From contig JAJYLZ010000035.1 in the NCBI GenBank assembly GCA_021787395.1, positions 1 through 35,622 on the forward strand: a stretch of DNA of 35,622 bases, read 5' to 3'. Under the pieces are notes generated by a model that was given only the letters and a program-made list of their open reading frames with translations, had not been told where the DNA came from and did no database searches. Positions 1 through 8,491 of the stretch are shown here, in pieces. Numbering within the stretch: position 1 is the stretch's first letter; the number at the start of each line of letters is the position of its first letter. A program made the translations under genes and the position numbers. Source of the DNA: Chloroflexota bacterium (GTDB lineage Bacteria; Chloroflexota; Limnocylindria; Limnocylindrales; CSP1-4).

Positions 1-1
1 G

Positions 2-91
2 GACGCGGCGCCGGCCCCGGACGCGGCGCCGGCCGAACCCCCCCAGGCGAACGCGGCCCCGTCCGAGCCGCAGGCGGACGCGCCGAGGTGA
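2..91 (+). CDS. C-terminal tail of an upstream gene (partial)
   Basis: The window opens inside a reading frame of 29 residues followed by TGA at 89-91. The visible part is almost entirely Ala, Pro, Asp and Glu, with an imperfect internal repeat (DAAPAP, then DAAPAE), so it is a low-complexity tail and gives no clue to the fold. The stop overlaps the GTG of the next gene by four bases (GTGA, 88-91), which suggests translational coupling with the methyltransferase. A corrinoid protein, methyltransferase or activator would fit this position, but that is inference from context only. Confidence 0.6.
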   Translation, partial: DAAPAPDAAPAEPPQANAAPSEPQADAPR

Positions 92-1128
92 GGCCGGACC
101 GGCGCGGGCAGCCGTTCCTCGTCATCGGCGAGAACATCCACGCGACGCGCGTCCTCCGCCGCTCGGGACGCCATGTGGTGGAGCGCCCCGACGGGAGTGT
201 CGGGGTGGGCTTCGAGGACGGCGGCGAGCGCGTCGTCCTGCCCGTCCACCCCGCCGTCGCCGAGGCGAGGGACTTCGCGGCGGGCAAGGTGAAGCACGTG
301 GCCAGCGCCATCCGCTGGGGGCTCGACGGCGGCGAGCATGCGGAGACGGCGGCGGCCTACATCCGCCTCCTGGCGGCGCGCCAGGAGGCCGCGGGCGCCG
401 ACTGGCTCGACCTCAACGCCGACGAGGTTGCGACCGATTCCGACGCCCGTGCCGAGGCGATCGCCTGGCTCGTGACCACCGTCGAGGCGACGGCCCGGGT
501 GCCGGTGGCGATCGACTCCTCCGACGCGGCGGTGATGGCGGCCGGGGCCGCGGCGTCGAGCCAGCCCCGGGGCCGGCTGCTGATCAACTCGGCGTCGCTG
601 GAGCGGCCCGAGGTGCTCGACATCGCCCAGACGTTCGGCACCTGCGTGGTGCTCGCGTGCAGCAGCCCGGGCGGGATGCCCGCGTCGGCGGAGGACCGCG
701 TCCGCAACGGGATCGAGATCGTCGAGCTGGCCCTGGCCAAGCAGATCCCCGCCGAGGCGTGCTTCGTCGACCCGCTGATGCTGCCGGTGGCCGTCGAGCC
801 CGAGGCCCCCGCCCACGCCCTCGAAGCGGCCCGCCAGCTGCGCGCGGAGTACGGAACGGGGGTCCACCTCACGGGCGGCCTGTCGAACGTATCGTTCGGG
901 ATGCCGGCGCGCCGGGTGCTCAACGACGCGTTCATAGACATGGCCGCGGACGCCGGGATCGACAGCGGGATCGTGGACCCGGTGGCCTCGGACCTCGGCC
1001 GTGTGTTCGGCGCCTCGCGCGAGTCCGAGGCCTGCCGCCTGGCCCGCGACCTGCTGCTGGGCCGCGACCCGTACGGCGGCGCGTACATGGCCGCGTTCCG
1101 GGCCGGCCGCCTCGACGGTGAGGCGTAG
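88..1128 (+). CDS. Pterin-binding methyltransferase (methyltetrahydrofolate:corrinoid type)
   Basis: 346 residues of the dihydropteroate-synthase-like TIM-barrel fold used by MtgA/MtvA/AcsE methyltransferases, which move a methyl group between a corrinoid protein and tetrahydrofolate in the cytoplasm. Family landmarks are the N-terminal IGENIHA (13-19), GADWLDLNAD (103-112), the strand-end acidic motif AIDSSD (141-146), LLINSAS (164-170), DPLMLPV (228-234) and the highly typical GGLSNVSFGMPARR (263-276) that lines the pterin pocket. The GTG start overlaps the upstream stop, so it is probably the second or later gene of an operon. An insertion around residues 22-60 (charged, Gly-rich) precedes the first barrel segment. 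The corrinoid partner is not in the window, so the methyl donor (glycine betaine, methylamine, O-demethylation or acetogenesis) cannot be assigned. Family confident, substrate unknown. Confidence 0.88.
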   Translation: MRPDRRGQPFLVIGENIHATRVLRRSGRHVVERPDGSVGVGFEDGGERVVLPVHPAVAEARDFAAGKVKHVASAIRWGLDGGEHAETAAAYIRLLAARQEAAGADWLDLNADEVATDSDARAEAIAWLVTTVEATARVPVAIDSSDAAVMAAGAAASSQPRGRLLINSASLERPEVLDIAQTFGTCVVLACSSPGGMPASAEDRVRNGIEIVELALAKQIPAEACFVDPLMLPVAVEPEAPAHALEAARQLRAEYGTGVHLTGGLSNVSFGMPARRVLNDAFIDMAADAGIDSGIVDPVASDLGRVFGASRESEACRLARDLLLGRDPYGGAYMAAFRAGRLDGEA

Positions 1129-1747
1129 CGGGGAGGCGCAGCGGGGCGGCGTCGCGACCCGCCGGACGACCGGGCAGAGCGCGGCGGACGCGACGCCGCC
1201 CAGCATTTCGAACAGTCCGAACGCCCACGGCACAACGACCCTCCCGACGCCGGTTTCCGGCGGCCGTACCAGCGGATTCCTGCCCATTCCCGCCTCCCGC
1301 TCGCATGCGGACGGGCCCGAACGCGCTTGGTCGGCCCGTCGAGTGCGAGGAGGCGCGCCGGCCGCGTCCGCTTGTTCGCTCCTTCCGGAAACGGCGGGGG
1401 CGACCGGGCGCAGCGGCCGCCGGACACCCGCGGTGGCCGGGCAAACCCGTCGCAGATCCCGGTATACCGCCGAGGGCGGTGGTACGCGGTTGATCCATGC
1501 CACCACACCGCTGCCGGCGGTATCTGAGGCTGGCGCGAGCGGAAGGCCCGAGGTGTCGGCCCGTCAGCACCGCCGCCGGCGGTATCCGGGGGCCACGGGG
1601 CAGCGGCCCGTCAGCACCGCCGCCGGCGGTATCCGGGGGCCACGGGGCAGCGGCCCGTCAGCACCGCCGCCGGCGGTATCCGGGGGCCACGGGGCAGCGG
1701 CTCGCCAATACCGCCGACGGCGGTATCCGGGCCCCCCGGTCGGCGCC
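1129..1747. other. 619-bp gap between convergent genes
   Basis: I see no convincing gene here; open frames on both strands are Arg/Pro/Gly-rich and lack ribosome sites. The left half contains a 19-nt sequence (1374-1392) that recurs inverted at 16551-16569. The right half is dominated by six copies of a short palindrome, the last four in a regular 47-bp tandem array. The array ends just before the stop of the DUF1638 gene and so lies between two convergent 3' ends. Confidence 0.6.
1466..1726. repeat. Array of six palindromes, four of them in a 47-bp tandem repeat
   Basis: The core ACCGCC-N3-GGCGGT occurs at 1466-1480, 1507-1521 (one mismatch), 1569-1583, 1616-1630, 1663-1677 and 1710-1724. 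The last four are exactly 47 bp apart and the DNA between the first three of these is identical, so this is a tandem duplication of a palindromic unit. The final copy is the best palindrome: ATACCGCC-GAC-GGCGGTAT at 1708-1726. Identical spacers exclude CRISPR. A REP/BIME-like element, a folded 3' end or a protein-binding array are all possible. Confidence 0.85.
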
Positions 1748-2491
1748 TCAGCCCGCCGGCACCGCCTTGACGATCCCCTCGTCCCAGCTCATCGCCAACC
1801 GCTCGCCCGGCTGCAGGGTCAGGATGTCATCGTCCCAGGCGCCGTCGATCAGCTTGCGCAGCAGGACCAGCGAGCCCTCCACCTGCTCGAACGCCCAGCC
1901 GCGCCGGTCGGCCTGCTCGCGCGCGTACTCGACCGAGGCCGCCTCGTCGGCCACGCCCATCCCGACGAACGCGGCCCGCTGGTAGTGCGTCTTCCAGGCG
2001 CCCATGACCTCCATGAGGTAGTCGGCGTTGTCCTCGCCGTACTTCTCGACGTACTCGGCGCGGATCGCCTCCATGTCGTCGTCGCTGTCGCCCGACACCC
2101 CGAGGCCCACCGACTTGGCGTTGTACCCCTGGTTCCGCTCAACCTGGTCGTTGACGTACCAGTAGGTGGTCGAGGCGCTGAACTCGGTCTCGTACCGCTC
2201 GCGAGCGCCGAGGAACAGCGTGATGCAGTCGTGGGCCCGGGGCAGCACCACGGGCATGGAGCGCGCCACGATGCCCGCCGTGGCGCCCCCGCACAGCCCG
2301 TAGCCGAGCACGATCGCGTCGTAGCCGGGCGGCACCGCGTCGATCTCGTGCTGCAGGACGTCGCGCAGCTTGACGGGCTCGTTGTGGAGGCCGCGCTCGA
2401 ACAGGCGGATGTCAACGACGTGCGGCGACCGGGCCGCGCACAGGTAGACGGGCCGGGCGACGACGTCGCAGGCGATCACGTACAGCTTCAC
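1748..2491 (-). CDS. DUF1638 family protein
   Basis: 247 residues from a GTG at 2491 that follows a good ribosome site (GGAGAGG) by about ten bases; longer upstream frames are low-complexity and were rejected. The N-terminus is a short strand (KLYVIACDVV) followed by a Rossmann-like pattern, then IVLGYGLCGGATAGI with a conserved Cys in a Gly-rich loop, and VVLPRAHDCITLFLG with a further His-Asp-Cys. These fit DUF1638, a family whose chemistry is not established. From recollection of other genomes, DUF1638 genes often accompany corrinoid methyltransferase genes, which fits the methyltransferase at 88-1128, although here the two are convergent. The Cys/His residues could bind a metal or corrinoid, but that is speculation. 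Confidence 0.75.
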   Translation of the reverse strand: MKLYVIACDVVARPVYLCAARSPHVVDIRLFERGLHNEPVKLRDVLQHEIDAVPPGYDAIVLGYGLCGGATAGIVARSMPVVLPRAHDCITLFLGARERYETEFSASTTYWYVNDQVERNQGYNAKSVGLGVSGDSDDDMEAIRAEYVEKYGEDNADYLMEVMGAWKTHYQRAAFVGMGVADEAASVEYAREQADRRGWAFEQVEGSLVLLRKLIDGAWDDDILTLQPGERLAMSWDEGIVKAVPAG

Positions 2492-2589
2492 GCGGCGAAC
2501 CTCTCCACGGGAGGATCGTAGCAGCGGGAGGCAGGACACCCGGTGCGGGCCGCACGGGCCGGCGTGCCCCGCGGCGCTGCCTTCCGGCG

Positions 2590-2625
2590 CACAGGACATC
2601 CTCAGACTGCACAGGGCATCCTTAG
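2590..2625 (+). promoter_or_regulatory. Two direct repeats 20 bp apart before the start of the next gene
   Basis: CACAGGACATCCTCAG (2590-2605) and CACAGGGCATCCTTAG (2610-2625) match at 14 of 16 positions and sit exactly 20 bp apart, two helical turns. The second ends five bases before the ATG at 2630. CATCCT followed by seven bases and ATG also resembles a -10 element of a leaderless promoter, and there is no obvious ribosome site. A repressor or activator site over the promoter is a reasonable guess. Confidence 0.45.
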
Positions 2626-2629
2626 CAGA

Positions 2630-3784
2630 ATGACCGAGCCCCGCCCGCGCTCCCGCTCGCGCGCCCCGTACCCGTCGCCCGACGAGGTTCCCCAGGCGCC
2701 TCGTCGCCGGCCGTCCGAGGAGCGGGCCGCGGCGGCCCCGTCGGCGCGGACGGCCACCCGCCTCGCCATCCTCGCCGTGCTCATCGCCGGCGTCGCGCTG
2801 GGGCTGACGGCGTGGCGGCTCCTCGCTCCGCCGCCCGCCTCCTGCCAGGACACCGTCTGGAGCTCGGTCCCCGCCGCCAACGAACTCCCGGCGCAATGGG
2901 CGCCCAAGGGCACCACCTTCGACGTCAACCGGCGCACGATCACCTTCGCGGGCCCCGATCCCGGCGACGGGTCGGGCGCGCCGACCGTGCTCGCCACCGC
3001 GACCTGCTTCACCGAGGGGGCGGCCGACGCGGTGGCGCGCGCCGAATCCGCCGCCCGCGAGTACGGCCAGGTCGTCAGCGCCAAGACCGACCTGTCGGAC
3101 GGCGGGTTCGAGTCCACCGACGTCTCGGGGGCGATCTTCCTGGAGTTCCGCCGCGGCGACATCGTCGTGGACCTCGCGGCGGCCGGCGGCGCCACCGCCA
3201 CCGACATCGAGACCATCGCGTCCGCCTACGACATGGCGCTGGGCGGCGCCGGCGGGAGCATCGCCAGCCCCGCGCCCACCGGCACGGCCGCCGTCGGCTC
3301 GACCAGCCCCGGGGCCTCAGCAGCGCCCCTCACCCACGCCGCCCCCGAGCTCGAGAAGCTGCTGCCCACCACGGTCGGCGGGGTGGCCATGACGGTGGAC
3401 AGCGCGCTGGGCAGCGCCATCCTCACCACCGACCCGGGCAGCCGCGCGGCGACCGCCGCACTGCGGGCGGCGGGCAAGACGCCCGACGACCTGCGGTTCG
3501 CCGAGTCCTACGACCCCACCTCGACGATCAGCTCCAGCGTGGTCGCGATGTCCGTGAACGGCCTCTCCGGGGCGCAGGTGGACGCCATGGTGCTCGACTG
3601 GTTCCAGCTCTCGGGGCCAGGCGTCGTCAAGACCGACGTCCAGCTCGGCGGCAAGGCCTGGACCAAGTACGACCTGGGCGACGAGGGCGCCCTGAGCTAC
3701 GTCCGGATCGACGGGGCGGTGGTGATCGTGATCACGGCAGCGGACGCGTCGAGCGCCGAGCAGGCGGCTGCCGCGATGCCCTGA
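2630..3784 (+). CDS. Membrane-anchored extracytoplasmic protein of unknown function
   Basis: 384 residues. About 45 N-terminal residues are rich in Arg, Pro and Ala and should be cytoplasmic; a single hydrophobic helix at about 46-66 (LAILAVLIAGVALGLTAW) then anchors the protein. The rest lies outside and starts with a Cys (SCQDT) paired in spacing with a second Cys (ATCF). It has two similar alpha/beta halves, about 80-205 and 235-384, joined by a Gly/Ser/Pro/Thr linker, suggesting a duplicated domain. I do not recognise a family with confidence. The ATG at 2630 is chosen because upstream codons are poor and the direct repeats lie right before it. No clear Shine-Dalgarno is seen, so the transcript may be leaderless. 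Confidence 0.7.
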   Translation: MTEPRPRSRSRAPYPSPDEVPQAPRRRPSEERAAAAPSARTATRLAILAVLIAGVALGLTAWRLLAPPPASCQDTVWSSVPAANELPAQWAPKGTTFDVNRRTITFAGPDPGDGSGAPTVLATATCFTEGAADAVARAESAAREYGQVVSAKTDLSDGGFESTDVSGAIFLEFRRGDIVVDLAAAGGATATDIETIASAYDMALGGAGGSIASPAPTGTAAVGSTSPGASAAPLTHAAPELEKLLPTTVGGVAMTVDSALGSAILTTDPGSRAATAALRAAGKTPDDLRFAESYDPTSTISSSVVAMSVNGLSGAQVDAMVLDWFQLSGPGVVKTDVQLGGKAWTKYDLGDEGALSYVRIDGAVVIVITAADASSAEQAAAAMP

Positions 3785-3883
3785 GGTCGGCCGCCGCGAC
3801 GCCCTGACGGGCGGCCGTGGCGTCGGCGCTCTGGCGCCCCAGACCGCCCCAGACGGCTCTCTGCTGCACCGGGCCGTTCGTCG

Positions 3884-3889
3884 TATGCT
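3884..3889 (+). promoter_or_regulatory. Possible -10 element (TATGCT)
   Basis: TATGCT on the plus strand would put the transcript start near 3897, about 45 bases before the ATG at 3942 that has a ribosome site. It argues against the earlier ATG at 3885, which would lie inside this hexamer. No good -35 is visible. Confidence 0.3.
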
Positions 3890-3941
3890 GCCGCTGGGTC
3901 CGAGCCTCGACCTGACGTCGCGTGCAGCTTTGGAGATCGCC

Positions 3942-4448
3942 ATGCGCGAGCAGCTGGTCGCCTGGGCGGGCGATTGCGTGGTGAGGGGAGACGTGGCGCT
4001 GGACGAGGGGCGCATCAGCGACCAGGTCAACCAGGCGGAACTGCTGACCTTCTTCGGGGCGTCGCTCGAGTCGCTCGAGGACGGCCATCGGGTGGAGGTG
4101 GACGAGCTCGAGGTCGGGCGCCACGAGCTCCACCTGATCGAGGTCGAGGGCCACCGTGGCGACCCCGCCCGCCGTCTCCGCACGGTCCCCGAGCGGGTGC
4201 GCATGCGGGTCGGCCCGTTCGAGGTCAACGGCTGCCTCCACCGGGCCCCCAACGCCGCTCCCCTCGCGTCACTCGCCCGCTGGATGCGGTTCGTCCCGAT
4301 GACCGAGGTCGAGTTCCGGCTGGCGGGCCGTGAGGCCGCGCCCACCAAGATGGACGTCGTGCTCGTGAACCGCGAGCACATCAGCCGCGCCGAGGCCCTG
4401 GCTGCGAAGGCGGCCGCGGCGGGCACGGGCGCCGACGCCGCTGGCTGA
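3942..4448 (+). CDS. Small conserved-looking hypothetical protein
   Basis: 168 residues from the ATG at 3942, which follows GGAG (3932-3935) by six bases; the ATG at 3885 lacks a ribosome site. No signal peptide, transmembrane helix or nucleotide-binding motif is seen. It has alternating strands and helices, many acidic residues in the first half and two short strand pairs: VDELEVGRHELHLIEVEGHRG, and later VRMRVGPFEVNGCLHRAPNA then FVPMTEVEFRL. The C-terminal 20 residues are an Ala-rich helix. It is followed by hypF 136 bp downstream, with no evidence of a functional link. I cannot name the family. Confidence 0.65.
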   Translation: MREQLVAWAGDCVVRGDVALDEGRISDQVNQAELLTFFGASLESLEDGHRVEVDELEVGRHELHLIEVEGHRGDPARRLRTVPERVRMRVGPFEVNGCLHRAPNAAPLASLARWMRFVPMTEVEFRLAGREAAPTKMDVVLVNREHISRAEALAAKAAAAGTGADAAG

Positions 4449-4584
4449 GCGTGAGCCGGGCGTCCGCCGCCGCGTCCCCGGCGCCGTGCCGGGCTTGAGC
4501 GCGGGCTCCCGCGGACGCCGGGCGGAGGCGGTTTTGGGCCGTTCGGCACATCTGGCGACGACGCCGCCCGACGACCCTACGGGC

Positions 4585-6981
4585 ATGGCAGCAACCGTCC
4601 AGTCGGACGCGCGCGTCCCGGCCGCCGATCCCAACCGTGCCGCCCGAGCCATGCTCGTCGAGGGCGTGGTGCAGGGCGTCGGCTTCCGCCCCTTCGTGTG
4701 GCGCCTCGCCACCGAGCTCGGGCTGTCGGGGCGGGTGCGCAACGCGGCCGGCCGCGTCGAGATCGAGGCTGCCGGCCCCGCCCCGGCGCTCGAGGCGCTG
4801 GCCCGGCGCCTGCGCACGGACGCCCCGCCGCGGGCGCGCGTGGAGCGGGTGGCCGTCCTGCCGCTGGACCCCGCCGCGGCGGCGCGGCTGCCAGCCGGCT
4901 TCGAGATCGACGAGAGCGTGGTCGCCGCCGCTCAGGACCGGCTGTTCCCGCCCGACATCGCCACCTGCGACGACTGCCTGTCCGAGCTGTTCGACCCCGC
5001 GGACCGCCGCTACCGCTATCCGTTCACCAACTGCACCAACTGCGGCCCGCGCGCCACCATCATCGACGAGCTGCCCTACGACCGCGCCCAGACCACGATG
5101 CGCGCCTTCCCGCTGTGCGACGCCTGCGAGCGCGAGTACCGCGACCCGGCGGACCGGCGCTTCCACGCCGAGCCCGTGGCCTGCCCCGCCTGCGGCCCGC
5201 AGCTCTCGTGGCGGGCCGCAGGCGGGCCGTCGCCGTCGGCGGTTGGCGACGCAGCCCTCGAGGCCGCGGTCGCCGCCCTGCGCTCGGGGCAGATCGTGGC
5301 GGTCAAGGGCCTCGGCGGCTACCACCTCGCCTGCGACGCCACCGACGAGGCGACGGTCCGGCGCCTCCGCGACCGCAAGCGCCGCTGGGCGAAGCCGTTC
5401 GCGGTGATGGTGCGCGACCTCGCCGCGGCCGAGGCGCTGTGCCGCGTCGGCGTGCTGGAGCGGGTCCTGCTCACGGGCCCGGCGCGGCCGATCGTCCTGC
5501 TCGAGGCGGCGCCCGCGGCCCGCCGGGCGCTCGCCCGGTCGGTCGCGGCGGGCAACCGGCGGCTCGGCGTGTTCCTGCCCTACACGCCGCTCCACCACCT
5601 GCTGCTGGAGAGCGTCGGCCGGCCGCTCGTCCTGACCTCGGGCAACCTCACCGACGAGCCCCTGGCGACCGACGACGACGACGCCCTGGACCGCCTCGCC
5701 GGCCTCGCCGACGGCTTCCTCGCCCACGACCGCGAGATCCGCGCCCGCTACGACGACTCGGTGACGCGGGTGGTCGCCGGGCGCGAGAGCGTGGTCCGCC
5801 GGGCCCGCGGCTACGCGCCCGAGCCGATGCCGCTGCCGGTCCCGACGCCGGTCCCGCTGCTCGCCGTGGGCGCCGAGCTCAAGCACACGTTCACGCTCGC
5901 CCGCGGGCCGCGGGCGCACGTGGCGCCCCACAACGGCGACCTCGAGGACCTGGCCACGCACCGGGCGTTCACCGACGGCCTGGCCCACCTCTCCCGCCTG
6001 CTCGCCCTCGAGCCCGAGGTCGCCGTCCACGACCTCCACCCCGAGTACCTGTCCACCAAGCACGCCGTCGCGCGGTTCCCGGCCGACAGGCGCGTTGCCG
6101 TCCAGCACCACCACGCCCACGTCGCCTCGTGCGCCGCGGAGCACGGCATCACGGGCCCGTTCCTGGGCGTGGCGTACGACGGCCTGGGCATGGGCGACGA
6201 CGGCACCCTGTGGGGCGGGGAGCTCCTGCTCGCCGACCTGCGCGGCTACCGCCGGCTCGCCCGCTTCGCCCGGGCGCCCCTCCCCGGCGGCGCGCTGGCG
6301 GTGAAGCGCCCGTACCGGATGGCGCTCGGCTACCTGTTCGGCGCCGAGGCGTTCGGGGAGGAGGGGCCCGGGCTGCCCGACGCCGACGAGGCCGCGGCCC
6401 GCCTGCTCGCCCGCCTGGACCCGCGCGAGGTCGCCCTGGTGCGGACCCAGGTCGCCCGCCGGCTGAACGCCCCGGTCGCCTCGTCCGCCGGGCGGCTGTT
6501 CGACGCGGCCGCGGCGCTGCTCGGCATCCGCGACGTGGCCGAGTACGAGGCCCAGGCGGCGATCGACCTGGAGCTGGCGGCCGGCGACCGCCGGGCGGAC
6601 CCGCTGCCGTACCGGCTCCACCGCCACGACGGTCTGCTCGTCTACGACCCGCGCCCCACACTGGCCGGCCTGCTGGCCCCCGGCACCGCGCCGGGCGTGC
6701 TCGCCGCGCGGTTCCAGGCCACCATCGTCGAGGTGACCCGCGAGCTGCTCGCGGACGCCCGGCAGCAGACCGGCGTGCAGACCGTGTGCCTCTCGGGCGG
6801 CGTGTTCCAGAATCGGCGCCTGGCGTCGGCGCTGCTGCGCCGGCTCGCCTCGGACGGCCTCGAGCCGTACATCAACCGCCAGGTCCCCGTCAACGACGGC
6901 GGAGTGAGCTATGGTCAGGCCGCGGTGGCCGCGGCGCGACTCGCAGCCGGCGCCTCGGGCGCGCCGGGCAAGGAGGGCTGA
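4585..6981 (+). CDS. hypF: Carbamoyltransferase HypF, [NiFe]-hydrogenase maturation
   Basis: 798 residues. HypF makes carbamoyl-AMP from carbamoyl phosphate and ATP and passes the carbamoyl group to the C-terminal Cys of HypE, where it becomes the cyanide ligand of the [NiFe] site. All domains are present in order: acylphosphatase (about 23-110; GVVQGVGFRPFVWR), two CxxC-x18-CxxC zinc fingers (starting CDDC and CDAC, about 130-210), a YrdC-like domain (VAVKGLGGYHLACDAT) and the Kae1-like C-terminal domain with HHHAH, AYDGLGMGDDGTLWGGE, LSGGVFQNR and NDGGVSYGQ. The ATG at 4585 was chosen for length; it has no clear ribosome site, and the ATG at 4651 immediately before the acylphosphatase domain is an alternative. 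First gene of hypFCDE; hypC starts five bases after its stop. Confidence 0.95.
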   Translation: MAATVQSDARVPAADPNRAARAMLVEGVVQGVGFRPFVWRLATELGLSGRVRNAAGRVEIEAAGPAPALEALARRLRTDAPPRARVERVAVLPLDPAAAARLPAGFEIDESVVAAAQDRLFPPDIATCDDCLSELFDPADRRYRYPFTNCTNCGPRATIIDELPYDRAQTTMRAFPLCDACEREYRDPADRRFHAEPVACPACGPQLSWRAAGGPSPSAVGDAALEAAVAALRSGQIVAVKGLGGYHLACDATDEATVRRLRDRKRRWAKPFAVMVRDLAAAEALCRVGVLERVLLTGPARPIVLLEAAPAARRALARSVAAGNRRLGVFLPYTPLHHLLLESVGRPLVLTSGNLTDEPLATDDDDALDRLAGLADGFLAHDREIRARYDDSVTRVVAGRESVVRRARGYAPEPMPLPVPTPVPLLAVGAELKHTFTLARGPRAHVAPHNGDLEDLATHRAFTDGLAHLSRLLALEPEVAVHDLHPEYLSTKHAVARFPADRRVAVQHHHAHVASCAAEHGITGPFLGVAYDGLGMGDDGTLWGGELLLADLRGYRRLARFARAPLPGGALAVKRPYRMALGYLFGAEAFGEEGPGLPDADEAAARLLARLDPREVALVRTQVARRLNAPVASSAGRLFDAAAALLGIRDVAEYEAQAAIDLELAAGDRRADPLPYRLHRHDGLLVYDPRPTLAGLLAPGTAPGVLAARFQATIVEVTRELLADARQQTGVQTVCLSGGVFQNRRLASALLRRLASDGLEPYINRQVPVNDGGVSYGQAAVAAARLAAGASGAPGKEG

Positions 6982-6986
6982 AACCG

Positions 6987-7337
6987 ATGTGCCTTGGGAT
7001 TCCGGGCCGGATCACGGAGATCCGCGACGAGGCCGGGCTGGCCATGGGCAAGGTGGACTTCGGCGGCGTGCGCAAGGACGCCTGCCTCGCCTACCTGCCG
7101 GACGCCCAGCTCGGCGACTACGTGATCGTCCACGTCGGCTTCGCGATCTCGAAGGTCGATGAGGCGGAGGCCGTCAAGACGCTCCAGATCCTCGACGAGA
7201 TGGGGGTCATGGAGCCCGAGCTCATGACCCTGGGCCCGGGCATGGACGCGCCCGCGGTCATCAGCGACGACGACCCCTCGATCCTCGTGTTCGACCCCGC
7301 CCAGCCGCCGTCCACGATGACGGGCCCCGCGTCATGA
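6987..7337 (+). CDS. hypC: HypC/HybG/HupF chaperone with C-terminal extension
   Basis: 116 residues. HypC carries the Fe(CN)2CO unit with HypD and delivers it to the hydrogenase large subunit. The invariant N-terminal MCLGIPG is present, with the essential Cys2, followed by the small beta-barrel ([38 protein letters not shown], given here only as the extent of the barrel, about residues 25-65). Ordinary HypC proteins are about 75-95 residues; here an additional 30 or so residues, rich in Met, Pro, Asp and Ser, follow the usual helix. The stop overlaps the hypD ATG by four bases (ATGA, 7334-7337), so the tail may in part be a by-product of coupling, or a real extension. Function of the family is certain, role of the tail unknown. 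Confidence 0.95.
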   Translation: MCLGIPGRITEIRDEAGLAMGKVDFGGVRKDACLAYLPDAQLGDYVIVHVGFAISKVDEAEAVKTLQILDEMGVMEPELMTLGPGMDAPAVISDDDPSILVFDPAQPPSTMTGPAS

Positions 7338-8491
7338 AGTACCTCGACGAGTACCGCGACCCCGTACTCGCCAAGCGGCTCCTGGCCGAGATCCACCGGA
7401 TCACCACCCGGCCGTGGACCCTGATGGAGGTCTGCGGCGGCCAGACGCACACGATCGTCAAGCAGGGGATCGACGAGGCGCTGCCCGAGGGCGTCCGGAT
7501 GATCCACGGGCCCGGCTGCCCGGTCTGCGTGACGCCGCTCGAGCAGGTGGACAAGGCGCTCGCCATCGCCGCCCGCCCGGACGTGATCTTCACCAGCTAC
7601 GGCGACATGCTGCGCGTGCCGGGCTCTACCACGGACCTGCTCGCCCTCAAGGCCCGCGGCGCCGACGTGCGGATCGTGTACAGCCCGCTCGATGCGGTGA
7701 AGATCGCGCTCGCCAACCCGTCCAGGCAGGTGGTGTTCTTCGCGGTCGGCTTCGAGACGACCGCGCCGGCCAACGCGATGTCGGTGGCCGAGGCCGCCCG
7801 CCGGGGGATCGACAACTACAGCGTCCTGGTCAGCCACGTGCTGGTGCCGCCGGCGATGACCGCACTGCTCGAGTCGCCCACCAACCAGGTCCAGGGTTTC
7901 CTCGCGGCCGGCCACGTGTGCGCGGTGATGGGCTGGACCGAGTACGAGCCGATCGCCGAGAGGTACCGGGTGCCCATCGTGGTCACCGGGTTCGAGCCGC
8001 TCGACCTGCTCGAGGGCATCTACATGGCCGTCCGCCAGCTCGAGGAGGGGCGGCACGAGGTGGAGAACCAGTACGCGCGCGCCGTCACCCGCGAGGGCGT
8101 GCCGCTGGCCCAGCAGCAGGTCATGAAGGTGTTCGAGGTGGGCCCGCGCAAGTGGCGGGGCGTGGGCGAGATCCCCATGTCGGGGTACCGGCTCCGGCCT
8201 GAGTACGCCCGGTTCGACGCCGAGCAGAAGTTCGACGTCGGCGACATCCGCACCAACGAGCACCCGGCCTGCATCGCCGGGGCGATCCTGACCGGCGAGA
8301 AGCTGCCCCTCGACTGCACGGCCTACGGGACGCTGTGCACGCCGCAGAAGCCGCTCGGCGCGCCGATGGTGAGCTCCGAGGGGACGTGCGCGGCGTTCTA
8401 CTCGGCCGGCCGCGGCCTCAACGCCGGGGCCGGCGGCTTCAGCCCCGCCCTGCCGCTGATCCAGGTCGCGCCGGCGGAGGGGGCGCGATGA
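7334..8491 (+). CDS. hypD: Hydrogenase maturation protein HypD
   Basis: 385 residues, normal length. HypD is the [4Fe-4S] scaffold on which, with HypC, the iron receives its CO and CN ligands. Visible landmarks are CGGQTH (about 35-40), [11 protein letters not shown] (about 58-68), [13 protein letters not shown] (about 84-96), VGFETTAP, and the C-terminal cluster cysteines in [25 protein letters not shown] and [13 protein letters not shown] overlaps the end of hypC and its own stop overlaps the hypE ATG, both as ATGA, which indicates tight translational coupling of hypC, hypD and hypE. Nothing is missing from the catalytic set. Confidence 0.97.
   Translation: MKYLDEYRDPVLAKRLLAEIHRITTRPWTLMEVCGGQTHTIVKQGIDEALPEGVRMIHGPGCPVCVTPLEQVDKALAIAARPDVIFTSYGDMLRVPGSTTDLLALKARGADVRIVYSPLDAVKIALANPSRQVVFFAVGFETTAPANAMSVAEAARRGIDNYSVLVSHVLVPPAMTALLESPTNQVQGFLAAGHVCAVMGWTEYEPIAERYRVPIVVTGFEPLDLLEGIYMAVRQLEEGRHEVENQYARAVTREGVPLAQQQVMKVFEVGPRKWRGVGEIPMSGYRLRPEYARFDAEQKFDVGDIRTNEHPACIAGAILTGEKLPLDCTAYGTLCTPQKPLGAPMVSSEGTCAAFYSAGRGLNAGAGGFSPALPLIQVAPAEGAR

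Noticed and set aside
1565-1734. Possible CRISPR array from regularly spaced palindromes
   Set aside because: The DNA between the palindromes is the same in each unit, so there are no distinct spacers, and no cas genes are present.
4381-6627. Long open frame on the minus strand opposite hypF
   Set aside because: Arg/Gly/Val-rich low-complexity translation; hypF on the other strand has full domain support.
7985-8325. Plus-strand frame ending in hypE read as an extended N-terminus from 8335
   Set aside because: hypE has its own ATG at 8488 in the ATGA overlap; the upstream extension is a shadow of hypD.
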